A stretch of DNA of 12,302 bases, from NCBI GenBank assembly GCA_002067855.1, contig MVQS01000109.1:1-12302 (forward strand). The letters are read 5' to 3'. The notes below the pieces were generated by a model. The model ran no database searches. It had not been told where the DNA came from and saw only the letters and a program-made list of their open reading frames with translations. Source of the DNA: Syntrophaceae bacterium PtaB.Bin038 (GTDB lineage Bacteria; Desulfobacterota; Syntrophia; Syntrophales; UBA2192). The position numbers and the translations under genes are program-made. Below are positions 1-7,283 of the stretch, one piece after another. Numbering within the stretch: the stretch's first letter is position 1; the number at the start of each line of letters is the position of its first letter.

Positions 1-873
1 CTCGCCCGCTTTGCGGAGCAAGAGCTCCCAGTCCTCGTCCACCATCTTCTGGATCACGTCCAGATCGGCGTCCGTGAGGTGCTGGAAGCGGCCCTGGATC
101 TTGAAGTACTCCCGGACGGGGAAGCGCTTGGGCTTGAGGTTGATCGTGTAGTGGAGGCCCTCCTCCACCTCGTAGAGCGGGAAGATGTTGGTCTGCACGG
201 CCATGCGGGCGATCTTGACGGCCATCTCCGAGGGGATCTTCCAGCCCGTGGGGCAGCTCGCGAAGATGTGGAGGAAGCGTGAGCCCTTCACGGCCTGGGC
301 CCGCCTGACCTTGCGGACGAGATCCTCTGGGTGCGAGATGCTCGCCGTGGCGGCGTAGGGGATGCGGTGCGCGGCCAGGGCCTCGACGATATTCTTCTTG
401 CGCATCTTCTTCCAGTCCTTGCCGGGGGTGGTTGTCGTCCAGGCCCCGTAGGGGGTGGAGGAACTGCGCTGGATGCCCGTGTTCATGTACGCCTCGTTGT
501 CGTAGCAGACGTAGATGAAGTCCTCGTTGCGCTCCACGGCGCCGGAGAGGGCCTGGAACCCGATGTCGAAGGTGCCGCCGTCGCCGGCCCAGGTGACGAC
601 CGTCGTCTCGGTGTCGCCCTTCATGTCCAGGGCGGCCCGGACGCCGCTGGCCACGGCGCCCCCCGTCTCGAAAGCCGAGTGGATGACGGGGATCTTCAGC
701 GTGGTCGTCGGATAGGGCCCTGCAATGACCGACCAGCAGCAGGCGGGCAGGACCATCATCATCTTTTCCCCGAGGGCCTTGAGGAGAAAGCGCATGGCGA
801 TGGCGGCGCCGCAGCCCGGGCAGCCCACGTGGCCCGAATGCATGAATTCGCGATCGCTCAGTTCAAGTTCCAT
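1..873 (-). CDS. porB: 2-oxoacid (pyruvate-type):ferredoxin oxidoreductase beta subunit, C-terminus cut by window edge
   Basis: This is the thiamine-pyrophosphate-binding subunit of a CoA-acylating 2-oxoacid:ferredoxin oxidoreductase, which oxidatively decarboxylates pyruvate to acetyl-CoA and reduces ferredoxin, or runs in reverse. The frame stays open for 291 codons to base 1, so only the C-terminal end is missing (the family is usually about 300 residues). An N-terminal CPGCG motif (Cys18, Cys21), a CC pair (45-46) and a CPTGW motif (Cys208) are the likely ligands of the 4Fe-4S cluster. GDGG (97-100), followed by a YDNEAYMNTG motif (124-133) and RSSSTPYGAW, is the TPP site in the form seen in pyruvate-type enzymes. 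The ATG is preceded by AGGAGGT and lies 11 bp inside the end of the alpha gene, which implies translational coupling. Substrate preference (pyruvate versus other 2-oxoacids) is inferred from motif style. Confidence 0.92.
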   Translation of the reverse strand, partial: MELELSDREFMHSGHVGCPGCGAAIAMRFLLKALGEKMMMVLPACCWSVIAGPYPTTTLKIPVIHSAFETGGAVASGVRAALDMKGDTETTVVTWAGDGGTFDIGFQALSGAVERNEDFIYVCYDNEAYMNTGIQRSSSTPYGAWTTTTPGKDWKKMRKKNIVEALAAHRIPYAATASISHPEDLVRKVRRAQAVKGSRFLHIFASCPTGWKIPSEMAVKIARMAVQTNIFPLYEVEEGLHYTINLKPKRFPVREYFKIQGRFQHLTDADLDVIQKMVDEDWELLLRKAGE

Positions 874-2032
874 GGCTGACCTCCTGCAGGCCGATCCAGA
901 CGCTCTCCCGTTCGGGGACGGCACTGTTCTTCGTCTTCCAGTAGATTTCCTCGAGGACCTCCGGGGTCACGTCGCGGCCGCCGATCCCGGCGACGAAGCC
1001 GAACACGGGCGGGTGGCCGACGGCGTTGCAGAGGGCCGCGCGGACCTCCTGCGCGAAGATGCCGCTTGCCCCGAAGGAGAAGTTCCGGTCGATGACGGCG
1101 ACCTTCTTTGCTCCCTTGAGGGCGTTCCGGACGGCTTCCACGGGGAAGGGACGGAAGAGGCGGATCTTGAGGATCCCCGGCTTCTCCCCGCGCCCCCGGA
1201 GGTTCTCGAGAACGCTGCGGGCCGTGCTCGTGATCGTGCCGGAGGTGACGAAAACGATCTCCGCGTCGTCGCAGCGGATGGCCTCCACGGTGCCGTAACG
1301 GCGGCCGAAGATCGCGGCAAACTCGCCTTCCATGCCCGAAAAGTTCGACAGGGCCGTCTCCATCGCCCTCGCGATATCGTGGCGCATCTCCATGTAGACG
1401 GAGGGCGGCACGAGAGGCCCGAAGGAGCATGGGGCGGCCGTGTCGAGCTGGAAGCGCGCCTCGTAGGGCGGAAGGAACCGGTCCGCCTCTTCGGGCTCGG
1501 GGACGTCGACGGGCTCGTAGGTGTGGGATAGGAAGAAGGCGTCGAGGACGACCATGACGGGCAGGGCCACCGACTCGGCGAGCCGGTAGGCCTGCAGCGT
1601 CGTGTCGAGGACCTCCTGGCTGTCCTCGCAGTAGAGCTGGATCCATCCCGTGTCGCGCTGGGCGAGGCTGTCGGTCTGGTCGACCCAGATGTTCCAGCCC
1701 GGGGCGAAGGCCCGGTTGACCTCCGCCATCACGATGGGCAGTCGCGCGCCGGATGCCCAGTGCAGCAGCTCGTGCATCAATGCGAGCCCCTGCCCGGAGG
1801 TGGCCGTGAAGGTTCGGACCCCCGCGCTCTGCGCCCCGATCAGCGCGGCCATGCACGAGTGCTCGCTCTCGACCCTCAGGAAGCGGGCGTTCATGGTTCC
1901 CGAGGAGCAGTACTCCGAGAGGAACTCCACGATGTGCGTCTGGGGCGTGATCGGATAGGCGGAGACGACCTGGACTCGGGCGAGCCGCACGGCCTCCGCC
2001 ACGGCCTGGCTGCCTTCAAGGACTCGTTTCAT
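863..2032 (-). CDS. porA: 2-oxoacid (pyruvate-type):ferredoxin oxidoreductase alpha subunit
   Basis: This is the catalytic partner of the beta subunit (389 aa). The YPITPQT motif (26-32), ESEH (55-58), SGQGLALMHE (79-88) and the C-terminal RLFRPFP (291-297) with DRNFSFGASG (315-324) are hallmarks of POR/VOR alpha subunits. They cover the pyrimidine-binding domain and the domain II/III core that contacts TPP and CoA. The chosen ATG overlaps the stop of the upstream flavoprotein gene as ATGA and has a GAGGAGG Shine-Dalgarno. An earlier in-frame ATG at 2092 would add 20 residues read from inside the neighbour and is unlikely. Length is normal for a split four-subunit enzyme. It is co-transcribed with gamma, the flavoprotein and beta. 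Pyruvate as the substrate is inferred, not proven. Confidence 0.93.
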   Translation of the reverse strand: MKRVLEGSQAVAEAVRLARVQVVSAYPITPQTHIVEFLSEYCSSGTMNARFLRVESEHSCMAALIGAQSAGVRTFTATSGQGLALMHELLHWASGARLPIVMAEVNRAFAPGWNIWVDQTDSLAQRDTGWIQLYCEDSQEVLDTTLQAYRLAESVALPVMVVLDAFFLSHTYEPVDVPEPEEADRFLPPYEARFQLDTAAPCSFGPLVPPSVYMEMRHDIARAMETALSNFSGMEGEFAAIFGRRYGTVEAIRCDDAEIVFVTSGTITSTARSVLENLRGRGEKPGILKIRLFRPFPVEAVRNALKGAKKVAVIDRNFSFGASGIFAQEVRAALCNAVGHPPVFGFVAGIGGRDVTPEVLEEIYWKTKNSAVPERESVWIGLQEVSHGT

Positions 2033-3789
2033 CGGCCCTCCTCCTCGAGCGTCATGGCATTGCGCGGGCACTCCACCACGCAGAGGCCGCATCCCTTGCA
2101 GTAATCGTAGTTGATGTGACGGCCCTGCGCGCCCTTATCGTGGAGGACGGCGAGGTCGGGGCAGAACAGGTAGCAGTTGTCGCACTGATTGCACAGCCCG
2201 CAGTTGAAGCAGCGCTCGGCCTCGCGCATGGCGATGTTGCCCGAGACGCGAAGGTCGATTTCTGCGAAGGAGCGGGCGCGCTCCTCGCGCACGAGGCGCG
2301 GCTGCGTCATCCTGGGGGCGTACCGGAAGTAGTCCGTGTTGATCTCGCCGTAGGCCACGACGTGGCGGTTTCGAAGGCGCCGCTCGCCGCCCATGTGGAC
2401 CTCCATGGACAGGGAGGGGCCGTTGCCCACCGTGCACGCCTCGATCTCGAGCAGGACCGCATCGGGACCCTTCCGGAAGAGGGCGTCCAGTGCGATGGCG
2501 GCCTGCTTGCCCGACGCGACGGCGTGGACGACGCTCTTGATGTCATTGGCGACGTCACCGCCCCAGGCCATGGCCGGCCTGCCGTCCCGCAGCGAGAGCA
2601 CGCAGTGCGACAGGACGAGGGCCCCCTTGCCCGCGGGCGGGTTGTGCCAGCCCTCGGCGGCCTCGGCCCCGGTCGCTTTGAACAGCCGGTCCACGACGAC
2701 TCGGCTCGTCCTGTCGCCGTCGGGCTCGATGCGGCCCCGGCCGCCCTCCTCGCCGGCGATCCTCATGTGCCGCAGCGTCACGAGGGTCCGGCCGCCCTCC
2801 TTCTCGATGTGCGCCGGGGCCACCAGCTCCTGCAGCTTCACCCCCTCGTCGAGGGCCATCTGCACCTCGTCGCCGAAGGCGGGCATGTCCTGCCGGCGCC
2901 TGCGGTAAAGGATCAGGGCCTCGCCGCCGAGGCGGACGATCGTGCGCGCCACGTCGACGGCCGTGTTCCCGCCGCCGATGACGGCGGAGACCCCGTTGAC
3001 TTGGGGTCGCTCGCCGCCGCGGACCCTCTCGAGGAATCTCAGCCCGTCGCCGACCCCGTCCGTCTCCTCGCCGGGCACCCGGAGCGCCGTCGTCCGCCCG
3101 TGGCCGCAGGCGAGGTAGACGGCGCTGTAGGATCTCTCCAGTTCCTTCAGAAAATCGGGAGTGACGGGACGGCCCGTGTGGATGCGCACCCCCTGCGCCT
3201 CGATCTGTGCGACCTCGCGCTGGAGGGCCGCAAGCGGGAGCCGGTAGAGGGGGATCCCCCACCGCAGGATGCCCCCCGCCTCCGGGGACGCCTCGAAGAC
3301 GTCGCAGGCATAGCCCAACTGCCTGAGGAACCACGCGGCGGCGAGGCCGGAGGGGCCCGCCCCGGCGATGGCCACCTTTTCTGGCCGTCCGGGGAGCCGC
3401 TCCATCAGGGGTTTGAGGTCGTAGCGCTCCGCCGTGTCGGCCAGGAAGCGCTCGAGCGAGTGGATGGCGATCGGGTCGTCGAACTCCCCGCGGTTGCAGG
3501 ACTTTTCGCAGGGGTGGAAGCAGACGCGCCCGCAGACTCCCGGGAAGGGGTTTTCCCGGAGGATCGTCTCCCAGGCCTCCTTGAAGAGGCCCTGGGTGGT
3601 GAGCATCTCGATCTTGCCGATGTCCTCCCCGGCGGGGCAGGCGGCGCTGCAGGGCGCCGTCTTTTCATCGTAGCGGGGCCTGAGGTAGCGCCAGGAGCCG
3701 GTCTTGTTGGCCTCCGTCGAGAGGGTCGAACGGGGCATGAGGTGGATGGGGCTTTCCGATTCCGCACGTGCTTGCGCTTTGTCTGCCAT
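2029..3789 (-). CDS. GltD/DPD-type FAD-NAD(P) oxidoreductase with N- and C-terminal Fe-S domains, in the delta-ferredoxin position of the POR operon
   Basis: This is a 586-aa multidomain electron-transfer protein. Order: an N-terminal Fe-S domain of the glutamate synthase small chain/dihydropyrimidine dehydrogenase type (Cys47, 51, 86, 90, 94, 98); an FAD Rossmann motif GAGPSG (143-148); an NAD(P) Rossmann motif GGGNTA (272-277); the FAD-closing GGD (410-412); then a ferredoxin-like tail with one Cys-rich cluster (527, 530, 533, 536, 539, 543) and a clean CxxCxxCxxxC set (564-574). The tail matches the 2[4Fe-4S] delta subunit (PorD) usual in these operons, so this looks like a delta ferredoxin fused to a GltD-like reductase. 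It probably moves electrons between the oxidoreductase, ferredoxin and NAD(P)H. The ATG at 3789 is preferred: a GTG nine bases earlier (3798) is itself part of the AAGGTG ribosome-binding site. The gene starts 46 bp after porG and overlaps porA by 4 bp. Confidence 0.88.
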   Translation of the reverse strand: MADKAQARAESESPIHLMPRSTLSTEANKTGSWRYLRPRYDEKTAPCSAACPAGEDIGKIEMLTTQGLFKEAWETILRENPFPGVCGRVCFHPCEKSCNRGEFDDPIAIHSLERFLADTAERYDLKPLMERLPGRPEKVAIAGAGPSGLAAAWFLRQLGYACDVFEASPEAGGILRWGIPLYRLPLAALQREVAQIEAQGVRIHTGRPVTPDFLKELERSYSAVYLACGHGRTTALRVPGEETDGVGDGLRFLERVRGGERPQVNGVSAVIGGGNTAVDVARTIVRLGGEALILYRRRRQDMPAFGDEVQMALDEGVKLQELVAPAHIEKEGGRTLVTLRHMRIAGEEGGRGRIEPDGDRTSRVVVDRLFKATGAEAAEGWHNPPAGKGALVLSHCVLSLRDGRPAMAWGGDVANDIKSVVHAVASGKQAAIALDALFRKGPDAVLLEIEACTVGNGPSLSMEVHMGGERRLRNRHVVAYGEINTDYFRYAPRMTQPRLVREERARSFAEIDLRVSGNIAMREAERCFNCGLCNQCDNCYLFCPDLAVLHDKGAQGRHINYDYCKGCGLCVVECPRNAMTLEEEGR

Positions 3790-3835
3790 CGGGTTCACCT
3801 TGAAAAGAGCTCGTTTCGCGGCAATGCTGCGGGTC

Positions 3836-4408
3836 TCAGGCCGCGGGCTTGACGGCTTCGGCGAATTGGACGGCCTCGTAGGCCTCCCGGGCGGCCGTTA
3901 CATTGCGCTCGGCGTCGCCGGGCACCTCGTCGCGGATGGCCGCGATGACGTCGTCCAGCGGGGGCATCCCGAGGACCCGGGCCACCGCCCCCATCATGGA
4001 AGTGTTGACGATGGGGTGGGTGCGGCTCCCGATCTGGTTGTTCAGGGCGATACGGCTGGCGTCGACCCAGGCGAGCCTGAACTTGGAGAAGGCCTCGGCA
4101 TCGGCCGGGGGGGTGGGGCTGTTGATGAGAACGGACCCCCCGGACTTGAGGCCCCGGGTGACGTCGATTCCCGCCAGGAGCGTCTTGTCGAGGACAACAA
4201 CGTGGTCCGGAGTGTAAACGTTCGTTCTCAATAGGATTTTCTGCCGGTCGAGCCTCAGGTAGGCCTCCACGGGGGCCCCGCGCCTCTCGACGCCGAAAAA
4301 GGGGAAGCTCTGGACCTGGAATCCGGCCCGGAAGAACGCCTTGGACATCAGGATGGTCGCGACGACGGTTCCCTGGCCCCCGCGGCCGTGAAAGCGGATT
4401 TCCAGCAT
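3836..4408 (-). CDS. porG: 2-oxoacid:acceptor oxidoreductase gamma subunit
   Basis: This 190-aa protein belongs to the POR gamma/KorC family, the catalytic-domain subunit that contributes to CoA binding and complex assembly. GRGGQG (8-13) near the N-terminus, then FFGVERRGAPVEAYLR with the typical GxERRGxP core (about 38-53), are diagnostic. The C-terminal half has the NTSMMGA segment seen in the family. The ATG at 4408 is preceded by GGGGAGG at good spacing. It is the first gene of the four-gene operon and lies directly downstream of the repeat/hairpin at 4421-4522. Family assignment is secure. Whether the complex prefers pyruvate depends on the alpha and beta subunits. Confidence 0.92.
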   Translation of the reverse strand: MLEIRFHGRGGQGTVVATILMSKAFFRAGFQVQSFPFFGVERRGAPVEAYLRLDRQKILLRTNVYTPDHVVVLDKTLLAGIDVTRGLKSGGSVLINSPTPPADAEAFSKFRLAWVDASRIALNNQIGSRTHPIVNTSMMGAVARVLGMPPLDDVIAAIRDEVPGDAERNVTAAREAYEAVQFAEAVKPAA

Positions 4409-4420
4409 GGCTGCCTCCCC

Positions 4421-4522
4421 GAAAAGAGGGAAGTTAGGAAGCTATGCAAAGCGGAAGATCGAAGAGGATTTTCTGTTCATTTGTCTTTTCCGCTTTTCCT
4501 AACTTCTGCTCTTCCGATCTTC
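4421..4522. repeat. Inverted array of degenerate 8-bp repeats (consensus GAAGNTNG) with hairpin
   Basis: The plus strand reads as 8-mers GAAGTTAG, GAAGCTAT, GCAAAGCG, GAAGATCG (4430-4461), then a slipped AAGAGGAT. The opposite strand, from 4522 down to 4483, reads GAAGATCG, GAAGAGCA, GAAGTTAG, GAAAAGCG, GAAAAGAC. The two arms face each other across about 13 nt. 4430-4440 pairs perfectly with 4496-4506, and 4448-4456 with 4488-4496, leaving a 7-nt bulge (4441-4447). The element ends just before the porG ribosome-binding site. It may be an attenuator, an mRNA stabiliser or a dispersed repeat. Function is unknown. Confidence 0.75.
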
Positions 4523-4581
4523 GGAAACTTGATCCCTGAAGAACAATGAAACGGTCTACAGGGGATACGCCCCGTCATTGG

Positions 4582-5190
4582 TCAGTTAGGCCTGTTCCAC
4601 ACCACGACGAGGGCCTTTGCCGGCTTCGCGTCGAGGGAGCGGAAGCTGTGGTTCATCTCCGACTCGAAGTACAGGGAGTCGCCCGGGTAGAGGACCTCGA
4701 CCCGGTCGTCCGTGCGGAACTCGAGCCGGCCTTCGAGCACGAAGTGGAACTCCTCGCCCTCGTGGCTCATGAAGACCATCTCGCCCGTCTCCATGGGCTG
4801 GAACTCGACCAGGAAGGGCTCCATGTGCTTGTGGGGGTTCTTGGGCTCGAGGGACTCGTAGACGTAATCCACCTCGCCCTCCCGGTGATGGGGCCTTCGC
4901 TTGACCTTCACGCGCTCGCCGCTGCGGGTCACGGAGAGCCTCTCCATCTCGACGGCGTCCTCGAAGAAGAAGGCCATGCTCACGTCGAGGGCCTTGGAGA
5001 GGCGAAGGAGCGTGCCCAGGGGCGGGACGGTCTCGTCGTTCTCGATGCCGGCCAAAACCGCCTTGGAGAGACCCGTCTTGGTGCACAGGTCCTCCAGGGT
5101 AAGCTGCTTTTTCGCGCGGCAGTCCCGGATGCGGGCCCCGATCTTGATGCGTTCGTCGTGCTGCGCCGAATCGGATTTCTTCCTTGCCAT
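4582..5190 (-). CDS. XRE-family transcriptional regulator with C-terminal cupin sensor domain
   Basis: This 202-aa protein has an N-terminal helix-turn-helix of the XRE/Cro type (about 16-70; RIRDCRAKKQLTLEDL, then LSKAVLAGIENDE) joined by a basic linker to a double-stranded beta-helix cupin (about 120-200). Cupin motif 1 is HEGEEFHFVLEG (143-154) and motif 2 is PGDSLYFESEMNH (169-181), so histidines usable for metal or ligand binding are present. Such proteins are local regulators whose cupin senses a small molecule. The gene is divergent from cstA and codirectional with the por operon, so both are plausible targets. The effector is unknown. The ATG is preceded by GGAGGTAG, and a sigma-70-like promoter is visible upstream. 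No convincing terminator follows the stop, so read-through into por is possible. Confidence 0.88.
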   Translation of the reverse strand: MARKKSDSAQHDERIKIGARIRDCRAKKQLTLEDLCTKTGLSKAVLAGIENDETVPPLGTLLRLSKALDVSMAFFFEDAVEMERLSVTRSGERVKVKRRPHHREGEVDYVYESLEPKNPHKHMEPFLVEFQPMETGEMVFMSHEGEEFHFVLEGRLEFRTDDRVEVLYPGDSLYFESEMNHSFRSLDAKPAKALVVVWNRPN

Positions 5191-5243
5191 GGTCTACCTC
5201 CGTTCAAGTCCGGGAGGGGTTTCGGGGATGGGGATTGAAAAAT

Positions 5244-5272
5244 ACTCTAGTCCAATCGCCGGGCGCTGTAAA
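5244..5272 (-). promoter_or_regulatory. Predicted sigma-70-type promoter of the XRE-cupin regulator gene
   Basis: On the minus strand, TTTACA (plus 5267-5272) and TAGAGT (plus 5244-5249) are separated by exactly 17 bp, about 55 bp upstream of the regulator ATG. The -35 matches consensus at 5 of 6 positions and the -10 at 4 of 6. Inferred from sequence only. Confidence 0.45.
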
Positions 5273-5296
5273 GGCAAAATTGTATGCACTTTCTGT

Positions 5297-5325
5297 TTGA
5301 CTTCGCCTTCGCAAAGGAATAGAGA
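5297..5325 (+). promoter_or_regulatory. Possible promoter of cstA
   Basis: TTGACT (5297-5302, 5 of 6 to consensus) and TAGAGA (5320-5325, weak) are spaced 17 bp apart, about 110 bp upstream of the cstA ATG. It lies back to back with the predicted regulator promoter, so one bound regulator could affect both. The weak -10 limits confidence. Confidence 0.3.
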
Positions 5326-5343
5326 ATAGCATGCGACGGGTAC

Positions 5344-5369
5344 GGGAAAAGGGTCCTGCCCGTTTTCCC
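5344..5369 (+). promoter_or_regulatory. Hairpin in the cstA leader, possible operator or mRNA structure
   Basis: GGGAAAAGGG (5344-5353) faces CCCGTTTTCCC (5359-5369) across the 5-nt loop TCCTG, with one bulged G at 5362. It lies between the predicted cstA promoter and its ribosome-binding site. It is not followed by a T run, so it is not a simple terminator; it may be an operator or a leader structure. Confidence 0.4.
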
Positions 5370-5435
5370 CGGCCGCTCCCGGGATTGTTTCACGGATATT
5401 TTCTATAAATTCCTGTCTTCTGAAGGAGGGGGATT

Positions 5436-7166
5436 ATGGCAACAACCACTGTCATCATCATCATCGGTTTCCTTATCTACATGGGGCTGTACTGGACGTA
5501 CGGCAAGAAGATCGAAAGGGACGTCGTCAGGGCCGACGACAAGAACGCGCCGCCGTCCCAGCGCCTCTACGACGGCGTGGACTACGTCCCGGCCCACAAG
5601 GCGGTCCTCTTCGGCCACCACTTCTCGTCCATCGCCGGCGCGGGACCTCTCGTCGGGCCTGCCATGGCCATGGTCTGGGGCTGGCTTCCGGGGCTGCTCT
5701 GGGTCTGGTTCGGCAACGTGCTGATCGGTTCGGTGCACGACTACCTGGCGCTCATGGCCTCGGTGCGCTACGACGCCAAGTCGGTGCAGTTCGTGGCCTC
5801 CGACCTCATCTCCAAGCGCACGGGGCGGTCCTTCTACTGGATCGTTTTCTTCCTGCTCATCCTCGTCGTGGCGGCCTTCGCCAACGTCATCGGCTCCATG
5901 TTCGTGAAGACGCCCTCGATCGGGTCGGCCTCGATCTTCATGACCGTCGCCGCCATCATCCTCGGGGTTCTGATCTACCGGGTCAAGATGAACCTGCCCG
6001 CGGCCACGATCATCGGGATCATCCTGATGACCATCGCCATCTGGATGGGGCCCGAGTTCCCCATCGCCCTGAGCTACGAGACCTGGATGGTGATCCTTTT
6101 TGTCTACATCATCATCGCCGCCTCCATCCCGGTCAACGTACTGCTCCAGCCGCGGGACTACCTCAACTCGTTTTTGCTCTACTTCGGCATCGGCATCGGC
6201 TTCGTGGCCGCCATGGTCACGTTCAAGGGCATGGAGTTTCCCATGGCGACGGCCTTCTCGCCCAACCTGCTGGGCGGCCAGCCGACGCCCTTCTGGCCCG
6301 CGATCCCGCTGGTCATCGCCTGCGGGTCGCTATCCGGCTTCCACTCCCTGGTGGCCTCCGGGACGTCGTCCAAGCAGCTCTCCAAGGAGACGGATGCCCT
6401 CTTCGTGGGCTACGGCGCCATGTTCACCGAGGGCTTCCTCTCCACCACCATCATCGTCGCCATCGGCGGGTTCGGGTTTACGGTGATCAAGGCCGCGGCG
6501 GCAACCGCGAACTACCCCCTGACGCTGGAAGCGGCCAACTGGGCCACGGTCTACGGGAAGACGACGGGCGCCCTGAAGCTCGCGCCCCCGACCATGATCG
6601 TCGAGTGCTTCGCCGCCATGGTGGCCTCGAGTTTCCTGAGCTTCATCCCCACGGCCATCGTCAAGGTCATCGCCGGGCTGTGGATCTCGGCCTTCGCACT
6701 CACGACCCTCGACACGACGAACCGTCTTGCCCGTTACTGCCTCGTGGAGATGCTCGGTCCCGTGCAGTCGAGCCTGGGTGCGGTCTACAGCGTGGTCACG
6801 AACCGCTGGGTGGCCTCGCTGATTCCGGCGGCCCTGGGCATTTATCTGGCCTGGAGCGGCCAGTTCACCATCCTCTGGCCCTCCTTCAGCGCCGCGAACC
6901 AGCTCATCGCCTCGATCGCGCTGATGACGGGCGCGGCCTTCGTGGCCAAGAAGATGCAGTCCAAGTTCGCCGTCGTGGCCGTCGTGCCCGCCTGGTTCCT
7001 GTGGTTCACGGTGACCTGCGCCATCGTCTGGTTCATGTGGGTTGTCATGCCGGGCACCATCCAGAAGACGCCCGGGACGGGCTGGACCGTGCAGGTGATC
7101 ATGGCGATCATGCTGGTTCTCAACATCCTCTTCATTGTGGACTTCGCGAAGTCGAGGAAAGGATAA
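5436..7166 (+). CDS. cstA: CstA-family carbon starvation protein, likely pyruvate (or peptide) transporter
   Basis: This 576-aa polytopic inner-membrane protein has many hydrophobic segments. It carries the CstA hallmarks: GHHFSSIAGAGPLVGP (60-75) after the first membrane segment, GSVHDY (98-103) and a GFHSLVASGTSSKQL stretch near residue 302-316. Enterobacterial relatives CstA and BtsT import pyruvate in symport with protons, and CstA was first described as a peptide carrier. This protein is a shorter form than the roughly 700-aa E. coli proteins. The ATG follows a strong GGAGGGGG ribosome-binding site. It is monocistronic or leads an operon with 7284 onward, but a strong terminator follows it. 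The adjacent XRE-cupin gene and nearby por operon make pyruvate the best substrate guess, by inference. Confidence 0.9.
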   Translation: MATTTVIIIIGFLIYMGLYWTYGKKIERDVVRADDKNAPPSQRLYDGVDYVPAHKAVLFGHHFSSIAGAGPLVGPAMAMVWGWLPGLLWVWFGNVLIGSVHDYLALMASVRYDAKSVQFVASDLISKRTGRSFYWIVFFLLILVVAAFANVIGSMFVKTPSIGSASIFMTVAAIILGVLIYRVKMNLPAATIIGIILMTIAIWMGPEFPIALSYETWMVILFVYIIIAASIPVNVLLQPRDYLNSFLLYFGIGIGFVAAMVTFKGMEFPMATAFSPNLLGGQPTPFWPAIPLVIACGSLSGFHSLVASGTSSKQLSKETDALFVGYGAMFTEGFLSTTIIVAIGGFGFTVIKAAAATANYPLTLEAANWATVYGKTTGALKLAPPTMIVECFAAMVASSFLSFIPTAIVKVIAGLWISAFALTTLDTTNRLARYCLVEMLGPVQSSLGAVYSVVTNRWVASLIPAALGIYLAWSGQFTILWPSFSAANQLIASIALMTGAAFVAKKMQSKFAVVAVVPAWFLWFTVTCAIVWFMWVVMPGTIQKTPGTGWTVQVIMAIMLVLNILFIVDFAKSRKG

Positions 7167-7211
7167 CGGAACGCCGGGTCTTTACGTGAGCGGCAAAATG
7201 GGGTAACGTGG

Positions 7212-7253
7212 AATCCCCCCCGCCACCCGGCCGGGCGGCGGGGGGGATTTTCA
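7212..7253 (+). terminator. Intrinsic terminator after cstA
   Basis: A perfect 13-bp stem (7212-7224 with 7237-7249) begins with AAT and seven C, with the GG-rich complement on the other side. Its top continues as CCCGGCCGGG after one mismatch, and TTTTC follows. This is a very strong hairpin that should isolate cstA from the next operon. Confidence 0.8.
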
Positions 7254-7283
7254 GTTTCAAAAGGGGTTCGCGGAGGTGCCGCC

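Noticed and set aside
2116..3852. 578-codon plus-strand open frame antisense to the flavoprotein gene
   Set aside because: It is an antisense shadow common in GC-rich genes. It has no family motifs, and the minus frame carries clear FAD, NAD(P) and Fe-S motifs with good ribosome-binding sites.
4561..4573. GGGG-ATACG-CCCC as terminator of the XRE-cupin gene
   Set aside because: The stem is only four pairs and no T run follows on the minus strand.
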